Assembly: GCA_038251405.1 (NCBI GenBank)
Contig: JBBSBH010000011.1
Location: forward strand, 87,033-151,032
DNA length: 64,000 bases
Reading direction: 5' to 3'
DNA from: JADJLQ01 sp038251405
GTDB lineage: Bacteria > Bacteroidota > Bacteroidia > Chitinophagales > Saprospiraceae
Part shown: positions 55,334 to 63,741 of the stretch, in pieces
Layout: every line of letters starts with the position of its first letter
Position numbering within the stretch: position 1 is the stretch's first letter
Notes under the pieces: model-generated
Told to the model about the DNA's origin: nothing
Database searches by the model: none
What the model saw: the letters and a program-made list of their open reading frames with translations, nothing else
Position numbers and translations under genes: made by a program

Positions 55334-55783
55334 GTGAAAACATTATCTTATAAAACCATTTCGGCCAAAAAAGAAGATTTTGATGGTAAGAGAAAATGGT
55401 TCGTAGTAGATGCTGATGGGGTGACTCTTGGCAGACTTTCCAGTAGAATAGCTTCCATATTGAGAGGCAAAACCAATCCGGCTTATACTCCTCATGCCGA
55501 TACCGGGGATTTCGTGATTGTGACCAACGCAGAGAAAGTAAGACTTACAGGAAAAAAATCTTTGAATAAAGAATACCAGACTTTTTCAGGATATCCAGGT
55601 GGTCAGAAAATAAAAACGGCCAAAGAACTTTTGATCAAAAAGCCCAAGTTTATTTTGGAGCATGCAGTAAAAGGGATGTTGCCAAAAAATAGTCTTGGCA
55701 GACAAATGTTTAAAAAATTATTCTTGTATACAGGTGCTGAACATCCGCATGCAGCTCAAAAGCCTGAAACATTAACTATTTGA
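55334..55783 (+). CDS. rplM: 50S ribosomal protein L13
   Basis: This 149-residue protein of the large subunit binds 23S rRNA. KRKWFVVDADGVTLGRLSSRIAS, then GDFVIVTNAEKVRLTGKK and AVKGMLPKNSLGRQMFKKL are its conserved stretches. The GTG start at 55334 gives KTLSYKTI and the usual length. It heads the rplM-rpsI-rpsB-tsf cluster, and rpsI follows after 27 bases. Confidence 0.97.
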   Translation: MKTLSYKTISAKKEDFDGKRKWFVVDADGVTLGRLSSRIASILRGKTNPAYTPHADTGDFVIVTNAEKVRLTGKKSLNKEYQTFSGYPGGQKIKTAKELLIKKPKFILEHAVKGMLPKNSLGRQMFKKLFLYTGAEHPHAAQKPETLTI

Positions 55784-55810
55784 TTCTTAAAAGCTAATAA
55801 TATCCAATAA

Positions 55811-56200
55811 ATGGAAATAATAAATAGTGTCGGAAGACGCAAAGCAGCAGTAGCCAGAGTGTACCTTTCTAAAGGCGTCGGCAAGATCAGGATAAATGGT
55901 CGTGAAGTGGGCGATTATTTTCCACTAAAAAATATGCAAGCCAAGCTCATGGAGCCATTTGAGGCTTCTAAAGTGGAGCAATCAGGTTATAATATGAAAG
56001 TGCTGGTATCCGGTGGCGGATTCAAAGGCCAGGCTGAAGCTATTCGACTGGGTATAGCCCGATGCCTGGTGAAAATAGATGGAGAGCATAAAAAACCACT
56101 GAAAGATCTGAAGCTTCTTACCAGGGATGCCCGTGTAGTGGAGCGTAAAAAATATGGTAAGCCAAAAGCAAGAAAGAGCTTCCAATTCTCTAAGCGTTAA
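55811..56200 (+). CDS. rpsI: 30S ribosomal protein S9
   Basis: This 129-residue protein lies near the P-site tRNA, with its basic C-terminal tail pointing to the anticodon region. NSVGRRKAAVARVYLSKG starts it and RKKYGKPKARKSFQFSKR ends it (the conserved C-terminal Lys/Arg tail). The ATG at 55811 fits. It is co-transcribed with rplM, as in most bacteria. Confidence 0.97.
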   Translation: MEIINSVGRRKAAVARVYLSKGVGKIRINGREVGDYFPLKNMQAKLMEPFEASKVEQSGYNMKVLVSGGGFKGQAEAIRLGIARCLVKIDGEHKKPLKDLKLLTRDARVVERKKYGKPKARKSFQFSKR

Positions 56201-56237
56201 TCATTTAAAAAAGTATTCAAATCAAAAGATAAATCTG

Positions 56238-56975
56238 ATGAAAATTCCAACCTATCAGGAAATGTTAGATGCCGGTGTTCATTTTGGTCACCTTAGAAAG
56301 AAATGGAACCCCAAAATGCGCCAGTATATTTTTGCTGAGCATAAAGGTATTCATATCATCGATGTGAACAGAACAGCTGAAAACCTTGAAAAAGCGGCTT
56401 TGGCTATTCGCAACATCGTAAAATCTGGCCGAAAAATAATGTTCGTGGCAACTAAAAAGCAGGCTCGTGAAATCCTGGCCAATGCTGCAAGACAGGTAAA
56501 CATGCCTTTCGTCACTGAAAGATGGTTAGGTGGTATGATGACCAATTTTGCTACCATCAGGCGTTCTGTGAAAAAAATGCACAATATCGAGCGCATGCTG
56601 GCGGCCGGAGCAGATCAGGTGAGTATTACTAAAAAAGAAAGATTAACCCTTGATCGCGAGCGTCAAAAATTGGATAAAGAATTAGGCGGTATTTCGCAAT
56701 TGAACAGATTGCCAGACGCTCTTTATATAGTTGATATCGGGCATGAGCATATTGCCTTGCAAGAAGCTAACAAACTGGGTATCAAGACTTTTGCAGTAGT
56801 TGATACCAACTGCGATCCAAACCTGGTAGACTTTGCAATTCCTGCCAATGACGATGCTACAAAATCTATCATATTGATTACTAATGTCATAGTGGAAGCC
56901 ATTAAAGAAGGTCTGGAAGAAAGAAAGCAGATGAAAACTGAATTGGAAAATACAGCTGCTGCTGTCAATTCATAA
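56238..56975 (+). CDS. rpsB: 30S ribosomal protein S2
   Basis: This 245-residue protein is needed to load S1 on the small subunit. The start at 56238 (MKIPTYQEMLDAGVHFGH) is preferred over the longer frame at 56154, because the 28 extra residues overlap rpsI and are not S2-like. Conserved stretches are GHLRKKWNPKMRQYIF, TERWLGGMMTNFATI and AVVDTNCDPNLVDFAIPANDDA. It is followed by tsf after a hairpin-containing gap. Confidence 0.97.
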   Translation: MKIPTYQEMLDAGVHFGHLRKKWNPKMRQYIFAEHKGIHIIDVNRTAENLEKAALAIRNIVKSGRKIMFVATKKQAREILANAARQVNMPFVTERWLGGMMTNFATIRRSVKKMHNIERMLAAGADQVSITKKERLTLDRERQKLDKELGGISQLNRLPDALYIVDIGHEHIALQEANKLGIKTFAVVDTNCDPNLVDFAIPANDDATKSIILITNVIVEAIKEGLEERKQMKTELENTAAAVNS

Positions 56976-57002
56976 TAATCTCAAAACATAAAATAGCTGT
57001 AT

Positions 57003-57031
57003 GATATCCTGATCTGAATGGTCGGGATATC
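57003..57031 (+). other. Hairpin between rpsB and tsf
   Basis: GATATCCTGA (57003-57012) pairs with TCGGGATATC (57022-57031), a 10-bp stem with one G-U pair and a 9-base loop. The following bases (GTTTATAAATC) are not a strong T-run, so it may attenuate or stabilise rather than fully terminate between the S2 and EF-Ts genes. Confidence 0.55.
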
Positions 57032-57074
57032 GTTTATAAATCAAATTTTTATTCATCACTTATAATTTATTAAA

Positions 57075-57905
57075 ATGTACGAAATATCTGCTGCTGATGT
57101 AAAAAAACTCCGTGAAATGACCGGGGCTGGAATGATGGATTGTAAATCTGCTTTAACTGAAGCAGAAGGCAATTTTGAAAAAGCAATCGAAGTACTTCGT
57201 AAAAAAGGTCAAAAGCTTTCTGTAAAAAGAGCTGACCGCGATGCGAAAGAAGGCGTGGTAATAGCAAGTGTTTCTCCGGATAAAACTAAAGGTGTGGTAA
57301 TCAGATTGAGCTCTGAGACCGATTTTGTATCAAAAAATGAAGACTTTATCAATACTGCAAAGCAGATAGCTCAAATCGCATTGGATAATTTCCCGGCAGA
57401 TCTCGAAGCTTTGGGTAACCTGCCCATTAATGGTGTAGCTATCAAAGACAAAGTGACTGACATGGTCGCAGCTATTGGTGAAAAGATTGGTTTGGAATCG
57501 TATGAAAAATTAGAAGCTCCTCAAATCGTGTCTTATATCCACATGGGGAATCGTGCTGGTGTGATCGTAGGCCTAAACAAAGCTGACGATGCATTTAACG
57601 AAGCTGGTAAAGATGTGGCCATGCAGATTGCAGCTATGAAACCAATAGCAGTAAATGCAGATGGAGTAGACAAATCGGTGATTGAAAAGGAAATAGAAAT
57701 TGGTAAAGAAGTAGCGCGACAGGAAGGAAAGCCTGAAGAGATGTTGGAGAAAATCGCTATGGGGAAATTAAATAAATTTTATAAAGACAATACCCTATTA
57801 ATGCAAGAGTTTGTAAAGGATTCTAAACTGAACGTAGATCAATATTTAAAGAAATTTGACAAAGATCTTACCGTGATTGCATTTAAGCATATTATGAACG
57901 GCTAG
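57075..57905 (+). CDS. tsf: Elongation factor Ts
   Basis: This 276-residue factor releases GDP from EF-Tu. The N-terminal UBA-like part includes ADVKKLREMTGAGMMDCKSAL and EAEGNFEKAIEVLRKKG. The core has VVIRLSSETDFVSKNEDF, then SYIHMGNRAGVIVGL and DVAMQIAAMKP, and the C-terminus ends with LLMQEFVKDSKLNVDQYLK. Length is normal. An intrinsic terminator follows 25 bases after the stop. Confidence 0.97.
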   Translation: MYEISAADVKKLREMTGAGMMDCKSALTEAEGNFEKAIEVLRKKGQKLSVKRADRDAKEGVVIASVSPDKTKGVVIRLSSETDFVSKNEDFINTAKQIAQIALDNFPADLEALGNLPINGVAIKDKVTDMVAAIGEKIGLESYEKLEAPQIVSYIHMGNRAGVIVGLNKADDAFNEAGKDVAMQIAAMKPIAVNADGVDKSVIEKEIEIGKEVARQEGKPEEMLEKIAMGKLNKFYKDNTLLMQEFVKDSKLNVDQYLKKFDKDLTVIAFKHIMNG

Positions 57906-57930
57906 GAATTTACATTTAGATAAAATATGA

Positions 57931-57958
57931 AATCCTGCTTTGGAATCAAGGCAGGATT
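57931..57958 (+). terminator. Intrinsic terminator after tsf
   Basis: AATCCTGC pairs with GCAGGATT (8 bp) around a 12-base interior, followed by TTTTTTATTT. It ends the ribosomal-protein unit. A matching weak T-run on the other strand could let it work for the convergent TPR gene as well. Confidence 0.8.
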
Positions 57959-57991
57959 TTTTATTTCAAGGGAATTACAAAGTCTTGGCTA

Positions 57992-59062
57992 TCACTGTTT
58001 TTTAGGATCAGTTTGATCTTTGGCAGCATTTTCTACCATGGCCTTATACTCAGGATCATCTGAAAATACTTTTTCAATGATTAAAAGATCCGCCAGGCCT
58101 GCTTTCGATTTTCCGCTTTTTACCTTTTCGAAAGCTTGATTTTTAAAGCCTTCCCATTCTTTTGGATTGAAACTTACTTCCATTGTTTTCTTCACTGCAT
58201 TGGGATCAGGATCATCAATAAAGCTTTGTGCGTATTCCCGGGAGTTGATCGCATTGATATTGTTTGGCTCCCTGCTGACCACGAGATTGTAATCTTTGAT
58301 AGCGTTTAGATACTCGCCTGTACGCACATAAGCATTCGCCCGATTCAAATAGTATTTCATAGTTTTAGGACTGAGCCGGATGGCAATAGAGTAGTCTATG
58401 ATGGCACCTTGATGATCTTCTTTTTTGGTCCTTACTATGCCCCTGTTAAAATAAGCCTGGTCAAAATTGGGATCAATCTCCAGGGCTTTATTGAACCCGA
58501 ATAAAGCTGCATCCAGCTCGTTATTTTTAATATAAAGTATACTTCTGTTGAGTAAGGGCACTTTATCCATGGGATCGATCTCCAAAGCTTGTGAAAAAAG
58601 CTCTTGGGCAGATAGATTGTTTTTGAGCCTCATCTCTATGAATCCCAGGTATTTCATAGCTTTTATAGATGATGTATCGAGTGATAATACTTTGGAAAAA
58701 TCAATTTTAGAACCCTCAAAATCATACAATATAAGTTTGCAGACTGCCCTATTGTACCAGGCTGATTTCATAGTATCTGCCAGTTCAATCACCCGATCAT
58801 AGGAAGTAATGGCTTCTTTGAATTTTGAATCGCTGAAATATTTTAGCCCATCTTCAAAAGATTGGGTGATTTCATCTTTGGGAGTCATTGTTTGACCACC
58901 AGCTGGTGTATAATTGAATAAACTGGTAAAAAAAAGAAGGGTGATCCAAATTCTAGATCTGGAATTGGGTCTTAATTTTTTAAAAAAGGATTTCAATTTC
59001 AAAAGAATTTTAGGAAATGTAAGAATGACATGTTTTTTTGAATAAACTAAATTTTTATACAA
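57992..59062 (-). CDS. Exported TPR protein
   Basis: The 356-residue frame has a hydrophobic export-type segment (about 37-58, ITLLFFTSLFNYTPAGG), preceded by an unusually long basic stretch. Six or more TPR repeats follow (about 65-275), such as AITSYDRVIELADTMKSAWY, LFGFNKALEIDPNFDQAYFN and AIKDYNLVVSREPNNINAI. TPRs build scaffolds for protein binding; no catalytic part is seen. The start is uncertain: the first codon is TTG at 59062, and the signal suggests that the true start may lie somewhat inside it. Confidence 0.75.
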   Translation of the reverse strand: MYKNLVYSKKHVILTFPKILLKLKSFFKKLRPNSRSRIWITLLFFTSLFNYTPAGGQTMTPKDEITQSFEDGLKYFSDSKFKEAITSYDRVIELADTMKSAWYNRAVCKLILYDFEGSKIDFSKVLSLDTSSIKAMKYLGFIEMRLKNNLSAQELFSQALEIDPMDKVPLLNRSILYIKNNELDAALFGFNKALEIDPNFDQAYFNRGIVRTKKEDHQGAIIDYSIAIRLSPKTMKYYLNRANAYVRTGEYLNAIKDYNLVVSREPNNINAINSREYAQSFIDDPDPNAVKKTMEVSFNPKEWEGFKNQAFEKVKSGKSKAGLADLLIIEKVFSDDPEYKAMVENAAKDQTDPKKQ

Positions 59063-59204
59063 TCAGTTCATTTTTTTACAAAAGATTAAATCTTCCTAAT
59101 TATAGTAATTTTTACTACAATGGAATGATAATCATTAAATTATTCAAACTTTCACGATAAAATCTTGTTTTCATTAATTATTGCGATTTTTACCTCGCAT
59201 TCAA

Positions 59205-60233
59205 ATGGATAAGAGAAATAGTGCATCAATACTGGATCAAAGGAAAAAAGATCATATAGATCTTGCCCTGGCTTCACAGATAAGTGCTGCCACTGCAGAT
59301 AAACGGTTTTATTATGAACCCATTTTGAGCGCTTTTCCCCATGAATCTGCTAGTTTCCCAAAAACCATTGCAGGTAAAAAATTAAATTATCCCATTTGGA
59401 TCTCATCTATGACCGGAGGAACAGCCTTTGCCGGATTGATAAATCAAAGACTGGCCAAAGTATGCAAAGAATTTGGCCTTGGAATGGGCCTGGGCTCTTG
59501 TAGAATAATACTGGATAATAATCAATATCTCAAGGATTTTTGTGTAAGAAAATACATAGGAGAGGAGGCACCATTATTTGCAAACTTAGGCATTGCTCAG
59601 GTGGAGGCAGTCAACAAAAAAGGGAATTGGGAAGTAATCCACCTGCTGCTTAAAAAATTAAATGCTGATGGTCTGATCATTCATGTAAATCCACTGCAGG
59701 AATGGTTACAGCCAGAGGGTGATAAAATAATCGTTCCACCATTAGAAACAATCCAAGCAGCGCTTATAAATGTGGGTGCTCCTATTATTGTAAAGGAAGT
59801 AGGGCAGGGGATGGGTCCTAAAAGTATTGATGCTTTATTGAGGTTGCCATTGGAAGCAATCGAATTTGCAGCCCTGGGGGGAACTAATTTTTCCAATTTG
59901 GAAATTAAACGCAATAATAAGTCCGTTGCAACTGGTGATTTGAATGTAATCAGCACCATCGGTCATACAGCAGATGAAATGATAGATTTTGTAAATGGTG
60001 CCGGCAGCGCTTTGAAATCAAAAATGAAATGCAAGAAATTTATCGTTTCTGGCGGTGTAAAAGACTTTTTAGATGGATACTATTTTACTCAAAAATTGAA
60101 ATACGATGCATTATATGGTCAGGCATCACGATTTTTAGGCCCTGCAAAAAAAGATTATAATACATTGTATCAATTTGTAAGAACACAAGTGGCTGGCTTA
60201 CAGTTGGCTTATCAATACTTACGTGTCAGATAA
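59205..60233 (+). CDS. fni: Isopentenyl-diphosphate isomerase, type 2
   Basis: This 342-residue FMN enzyme interconverts IPP and DMAPP. Conserved features are DQRKKDHIDLAL at the start, IWISSMTGGTAFAG, LFANLGIAQV, GLIIHVNPLQEWLQPEGD, IIVKEVGQGMG and EFAALGGTNFSNLE. The ATG at 59205 (MDKRNSAS) is chosen over an upstream TTG at 59181. It is followed by HMG-CoA reductase after 14 bases, so the mevalonate route is present in this genome. Confidence 0.93.
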   Translation: MDKRNSASILDQRKKDHIDLALASQISAATADKRFYYEPILSAFPHESASFPKTIAGKKLNYPIWISSMTGGTAFAGLINQRLAKVCKEFGLGMGLGSCRIILDNNQYLKDFCVRKYIGEEAPLFANLGIAQVEAVNKKGNWEVIHLLLKKLNADGLIIHVNPLQEWLQPEGDKIIVPPLETIQAALINVGAPIIVKEVGQGMGPKSIDALLRLPLEAIEFAALGGTNFSNLEIKRNNKSVATGDLNVISTIGHTADEMIDFVNGAGSALKSKMKCKKFIVSGGVKDFLDGYYFTQKLKYDALYGQASRFLGPAKKDYNTLYQFVRTQVAGLQLAYQYLRVR

Positions 60234-60247
60234 ATAGGAGATACTGC

Positions 60248-61585
60248 ATGGATAGACAAAAAACAATAGCCGGATTTTCAAAGCTAACTAAAATAGGGAA
60301 GATAAAATGGTTGGTAGAAAACTTCTTTAAAGACCCTGAGATAGTAATGCAAGAACTTAAAAGCTATTGGCTGACGGATGTTCACCAGCAGGAATTATTG
60401 GATGGCATCAGTGAAAACACTATTAGTAATTATCCTCTGCCCCTGGGTATAGTTCCTAATTTTGTATTGAATGGGAAGACCTATGCAGTGCCCATGGTAA
60501 TAGAGGAAAGCAGTGTAGTGGCTGCCGCCTCCAGCGCTGCCAAATACTGGATGTCCCGGGGAGGTATAAAAGCAGAAGTAATTGATACGATCAAAGTTGG
60601 TCACGTGCACTTCTATTGGGGTGGTGACCCGAATAGAATGAATTCGATATTTTTACTTTTAAAACCCATATTAATTGCAGAAGCTAATCCAATCATGCGG
60701 GGAATGATAGATCGTGGAGGTGGATTGAAGTCATTAGCGGTAAAATCCTTTGTAGACCAGGATCCTGGATTGTATCAATTATTTGCAGAATTTGATACTT
60801 GCGATTCTATGGGGGCCAATTTTATCAATACGGTTTTGGAACAATTTTCAAAGACCTTACAGGATTTTTTTAGAACTTCTGATTCGATTTCTGCAGAAGA
60901 GAGAGAGTTAGAAGTGATCATGGCAATTTTATCAAATTACACGCCGGACTGCCTGGTAAAAGTATGGGTTGAATGCCCTGTACAGGATTTGACTGATATA
61001 AAAGATATGTCTGCTACTACTTTTGCAGAAAGGTTTTATCATGCTATTCGAATTGCCCATGCAGATCTGTATAGAGCTACGACTCATAACAAAGGTATTT
61101 TCAATGGTATAGATGCTGTGGCATTAGCCACCGGAAATGATTTTAGATCTATAGAAGCCTGCGGGCATGCCTATGCTGCAAAAGATGGTAGGTATAAAAG
61201 TCTCAGTTCGTGCAGTTTAGAAAATGATTTTTTCAAATTTGTTCTGCAGGTGCCATTGGCGGTAGGGACTGTAGGTGGTCTTACTAAAGTGCATCCAATT
61301 GCTAAACGCTCACTTGAATTAATGGAGAACCCAAATTCTCAGGAGCTTATGATGATCATTGCAGGTATGGGTCTCATCCAAAATTTTGCGGCTGTTAGAT
61401 CCCTGGTGACTACCGGTATTCAACAAGGTCATATGAAAATGCATCTCAATAATATTCTGCACCAGCTGAATGCGACGAGCGATGAAAGGACTGCTGCTAT
61501 AGCCCACTTTCAAAATAAAACGGTGTCGATGAATGGTATAAAAGTCTTTTTAGATGAATTTCATCAGGAAAAAATTAAAATCTAG
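60248..61585 (+). CDS. Hydroxymethylglutaryl-CoA reductase, class II
   Basis: The 445-residue enzyme makes mevalonate from HMG-CoA (or the reverse). Seen: GFSKLTKIGKIKWL at the N-terminus, VPMVIEESSVVAAASSAAKYW (with the catalytic Glu), CDSMGANFINTVLE, and NKGIFNGIDAVALATGNDF with EACGHAYAA. The short soluble form without membrane segments is class II. It is paired with type 2 IPP isomerase. The last 11 bases overlap the convergent permease gene. Confidence 0.93.
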   Translation: MDRQKTIAGFSKLTKIGKIKWLVENFFKDPEIVMQELKSYWLTDVHQQELLDGISENTISNYPLPLGIVPNFVLNGKTYAVPMVIEESSVVAAASSAAKYWMSRGGIKAEVIDTIKVGHVHFYWGGDPNRMNSIFLLLKPILIAEANPIMRGMIDRGGGLKSLAVKSFVDQDPGLYQLFAEFDTCDSMGANFINTVLEQFSKTLQDFFRTSDSISAEERELEVIMAILSNYTPDCLVKVWVECPVQDLTDIKDMSATTFAERFYHAIRIAHADLYRATTHNKGIFNGIDAVALATGNDFRSIEACGHAYAAKDGRYKSLSSCSLENDFFKFVLQVPLAVGTVGGLTKVHPIAKRSLELMENPNSQELMMIIAGMGLIQNFAAVRSLVTTGIQQGHMKMHLNNILHQLNATSDERTAAIAHFQNKTVSMNGIKVFLDEFHQEKIKI

Positions 61586-62747
61586 CAGCTACATCTACAC
61601 TATCATTTTGATCCCGGATAGGATCTTCGTCCAATAGATCATTATCCGGATCCATTTCTTCTGTAATTTTTTGAACTATTTTATATTCACTCAAAAAGGC
61701 CTTCGCGATCACTCGTAACACCGTATATGCCGGAATCGCTAAAACCATTCCCCCAATTCCACCAATTTTTGCTGCAATAAGAATCACTATAAAAATTTCC
61801 AGCGGATGAGCCTTTACCGTTTTTGAAAACAAATAGGGTTGCACTAGCCAATTGTCAATTACCTGGGCAATAAATATGGATCCCATAGATTTTACCACAA
61901 GGGGAAGAATGGTCGTACCTAAATCATTTCCTACCATAGAAGTCACCGCAATGAAAGCAGCAAAAACCATTGAAATAATAGGCCCTACATATGGAATCAC
62001 ATTCATGATGCCCCCGAAAAAAGCAATTAATAATGCATTGCGCACCCCAAACAGACTCAACGCAATATAGGCTATCAAGCTGAAAATAGAGGCCTGTATC
62101 AGAATAGCTACGAAATACCTTCGTAAGAGCCTGCTGGAATCCTGTAATATTTTTAAGATTTTTTGCTCATGTTTTTTAGGAACTATAGCTACTAAGTATT
62201 CTTGAAAAAGCCCCGATTCCTGTAAAAAGAAAAAGGTAATAAATATTATAGTACCTACTGCTAATGTAAGATTGCTGCTTATTTTTAAGATGGAGCTAAA
62301 AATATTGGAAACTCTTTCTGGCCTAAACCATTTTTGAGCAATGTCTTTAAATTGATTGATCACATCCTGCTCTGAGGTGATGAGTCCAAAACTTTGCAGC
62401 TTTTGGCTGATATAGGTGATGGGTTGCTTGAGGGACCCCACTATTTGAGTATAATCCAAATTGACCAGATGTGAGCCTTGCTCAATGATTACAGGAATAA
62501 ATAAGACCCCAATGAGCACAATAATGGTAAGATACAGTAGTATAGTGATGACTGCACTTACTGTATTTCCCCAGCTAAACCTTCTAAGCCTTAACTTGTC
62601 GAGTAAAAAATGTAATAAGGGTTGTCCTAACATGGATAAAACCCATGATGCCAGGATATAAATTACCAGGTCTGAAAAATAGTAAATAAGATAAGCTCCT
62701 ATAACGGCGGAAATCGCAATCCAAATAGATCTGGTGGGTAGCTGCAT
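61575..62747 (-). CDS. AI-2E/PerM-family membrane permease
   Basis: This 390-residue polytopic protein has about eight membrane segments and no ATPase domain. The family mark is in the C-terminal half: IAFFGGIMNVIPYVGPIISMV, then VQPYLFSKTVKAHPLEIFIVIL and AKIGGIGGMVLAIPAYTVL. The N-terminus starts MQLPTRSIWIAISAVIG. Members have been linked to AI-2 export or to sodium/proton antiport; neither can be decided from sequence. The C-terminal tail is acidic. Confidence 0.85.
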   Translation of the reverse strand: MQLPTRSIWIAISAVIGAYLIYYFSDLVIYILASWVLSMLGQPLLHFLLDKLRLRRFSWGNTVSAVITILLYLTIIVLIGVLFIPVIIEQGSHLVNLDYTQIVGSLKQPITYISQKLQSFGLITSEQDVINQFKDIAQKWFRPERVSNIFSSILKISSNLTLAVGTIIFITFFFLQESGLFQEYLVAIVPKKHEQKILKILQDSSRLLRRYFVAILIQASIFSLIAYIALSLFGVRNALLIAFFGGIMNVIPYVGPIISMVFAAFIAVTSMVGNDLGTTILPLVVKSMGSIFIAQVIDNWLVQPYLFSKTVKAHPLEIFIVILIAAKIGGIGGMVLAIPAYTVLRVIAKAFLSEYKIVQKITEEMDPDNDLLDEDPIRDQNDSVDVAARF

Positions 62748-62832
62748 GACGACACCAAGTTAATAGGATTATTTATGAATAGGGTAATACAATACCTTGT
62801 TTTATCCAATAAAATTCCACGGTAACAATCCT

Positions 62833-62840
62833 TATCTTTG
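62833..62840 (+). promoter_or_regulatory. Bacteroidota -7 box TATCTTTG
   Basis: Exact TAnnTTTG match ending 8 bases before the lipA ATG at 62849. The upstream in-frame GTG at 62840 coincides with its last base and would precede the transcript start, so the ATG is the real start. Confidence 0.55.
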
Positions 62841-62848
62841 TGCCTCAA

Positions 62849-63721
62849 ATGATAGATCTACCAGTGACTGACCTTTCACCACCCAGAGCTAAAAAACCAG
62901 ATTGGCTGCGGGTAAAACTACCTATAGGCGAAAACTATCGTAAAGTGCGGGAGCTCGTAGATACTTATAAATTACATACCATATGCCAGAGTGGAAATTG
63001 TCCTAATATGGGTGAGTGTTGGGGTGAAGGAACAGCCACTTTTATGATATTGGGAAATGTATGTACCCGATCTTGTAGTTTTTGTGCCGTAAAGACGGGT
63101 CGTCCCAATGAATACGATGTCGATGAACCAAATAGAGTAGCTCAGGCCATATTTTTGATGAAAGTAAAACATGCCGTGATCACTAGTGTTAATCGTGACG
63201 AACTTTCTGATAAAGGAGCTGACATCTGGCATCGAACGGTAATGGAAGTAAAACAGTTGAGCCCATCTACTACTATTGAAACATTAATACCAGACACTAA
63301 AGCAGACTGGAATGCTCTTGAAGTTATGATCAGTGCGGGTCAGGAGGTAGTATCTCACAATATGGAGACCGTACGTAGATTATATAGGCCAGTAAGACCT
63401 CAGGCCAAATATGATCGTTCCCTGGAGCAGATCAAACGCACCAAAGAATTTGGTAAACGCACTAAAAGCGGTGTAATGCTGGGACTTGGAGAAACCAAAG
63501 ATGAAGTATTACAAATAATGGATGATTTGGCTGCTAACCAGTGTGATGTGCTTACGCTGGGCCAATATCTGCAACCTACGAAGTTGCATCATCCAGTGAT
63601 GGATTTTATTCATCCGGATCAGTTTGCTGAATACAAAGAAGAAGGCCTGAAACGTGGTTTCAACTATGTAGAAAGCGGACCATTGGTACGATCATCATAT
63701 CATGCTGAAAGACATATCTAG
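62849..63721 (+). CDS. lipA: Lipoyl synthase
   Basis: This 290-residue radical-SAM enzyme inserts two sulfurs into octanoyl groups on lipoyl domains. The auxiliary cluster motif CQSGNCPNMGEC and the radical-SAM motif CTRSCSFC are both present. KSGVMLGLGETKDEVLQ follows in the core, and SGPLVRSSYHAERHI ends the protein, including the serine that ligates the auxiliary cluster. ATG at 62849 (MIDLPVTDL) is preferred because a promoter box sits just upstream. Transcription is likely with a leader of only a few bases. Confidence 0.95.
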   Translation: MIDLPVTDLSPPRAKKPDWLRVKLPIGENYRKVRELVDTYKLHTICQSGNCPNMGECWGEGTATFMILGNVCTRSCSFCAVKTGRPNEYDVDEPNRVAQAIFLMKVKHAVITSVNRDELSDKGADIWHRTVMEVKQLSPSTTIETLIPDTKADWNALEVMISAGQEVVSHNMETVRRLYRPVRPQAKYDRSLEQIKRTKEFGKRTKSGVMLGLGETKDEVLQIMDDLAANQCDVLTLGQYLQPTKLHHPVMDFIHPDQFAEYKEEGLKRGFNYVESGPLVRSSYHAERHI

Positions 63722-63730
63722 GAAAAGGCT

Positions 63731-63738
63731 TATTTTTG
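63731..63738 (+). promoter_or_regulatory. Bacteroidota -7 box TATTTTTG
   Basis: Exact TAnnTTTG match ending three bases before the ATG at 63742. If used, the transcript would begin essentially at the start codon (leaderless). Confidence 0.4.
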
Positions 63739-63741
63739 AAA

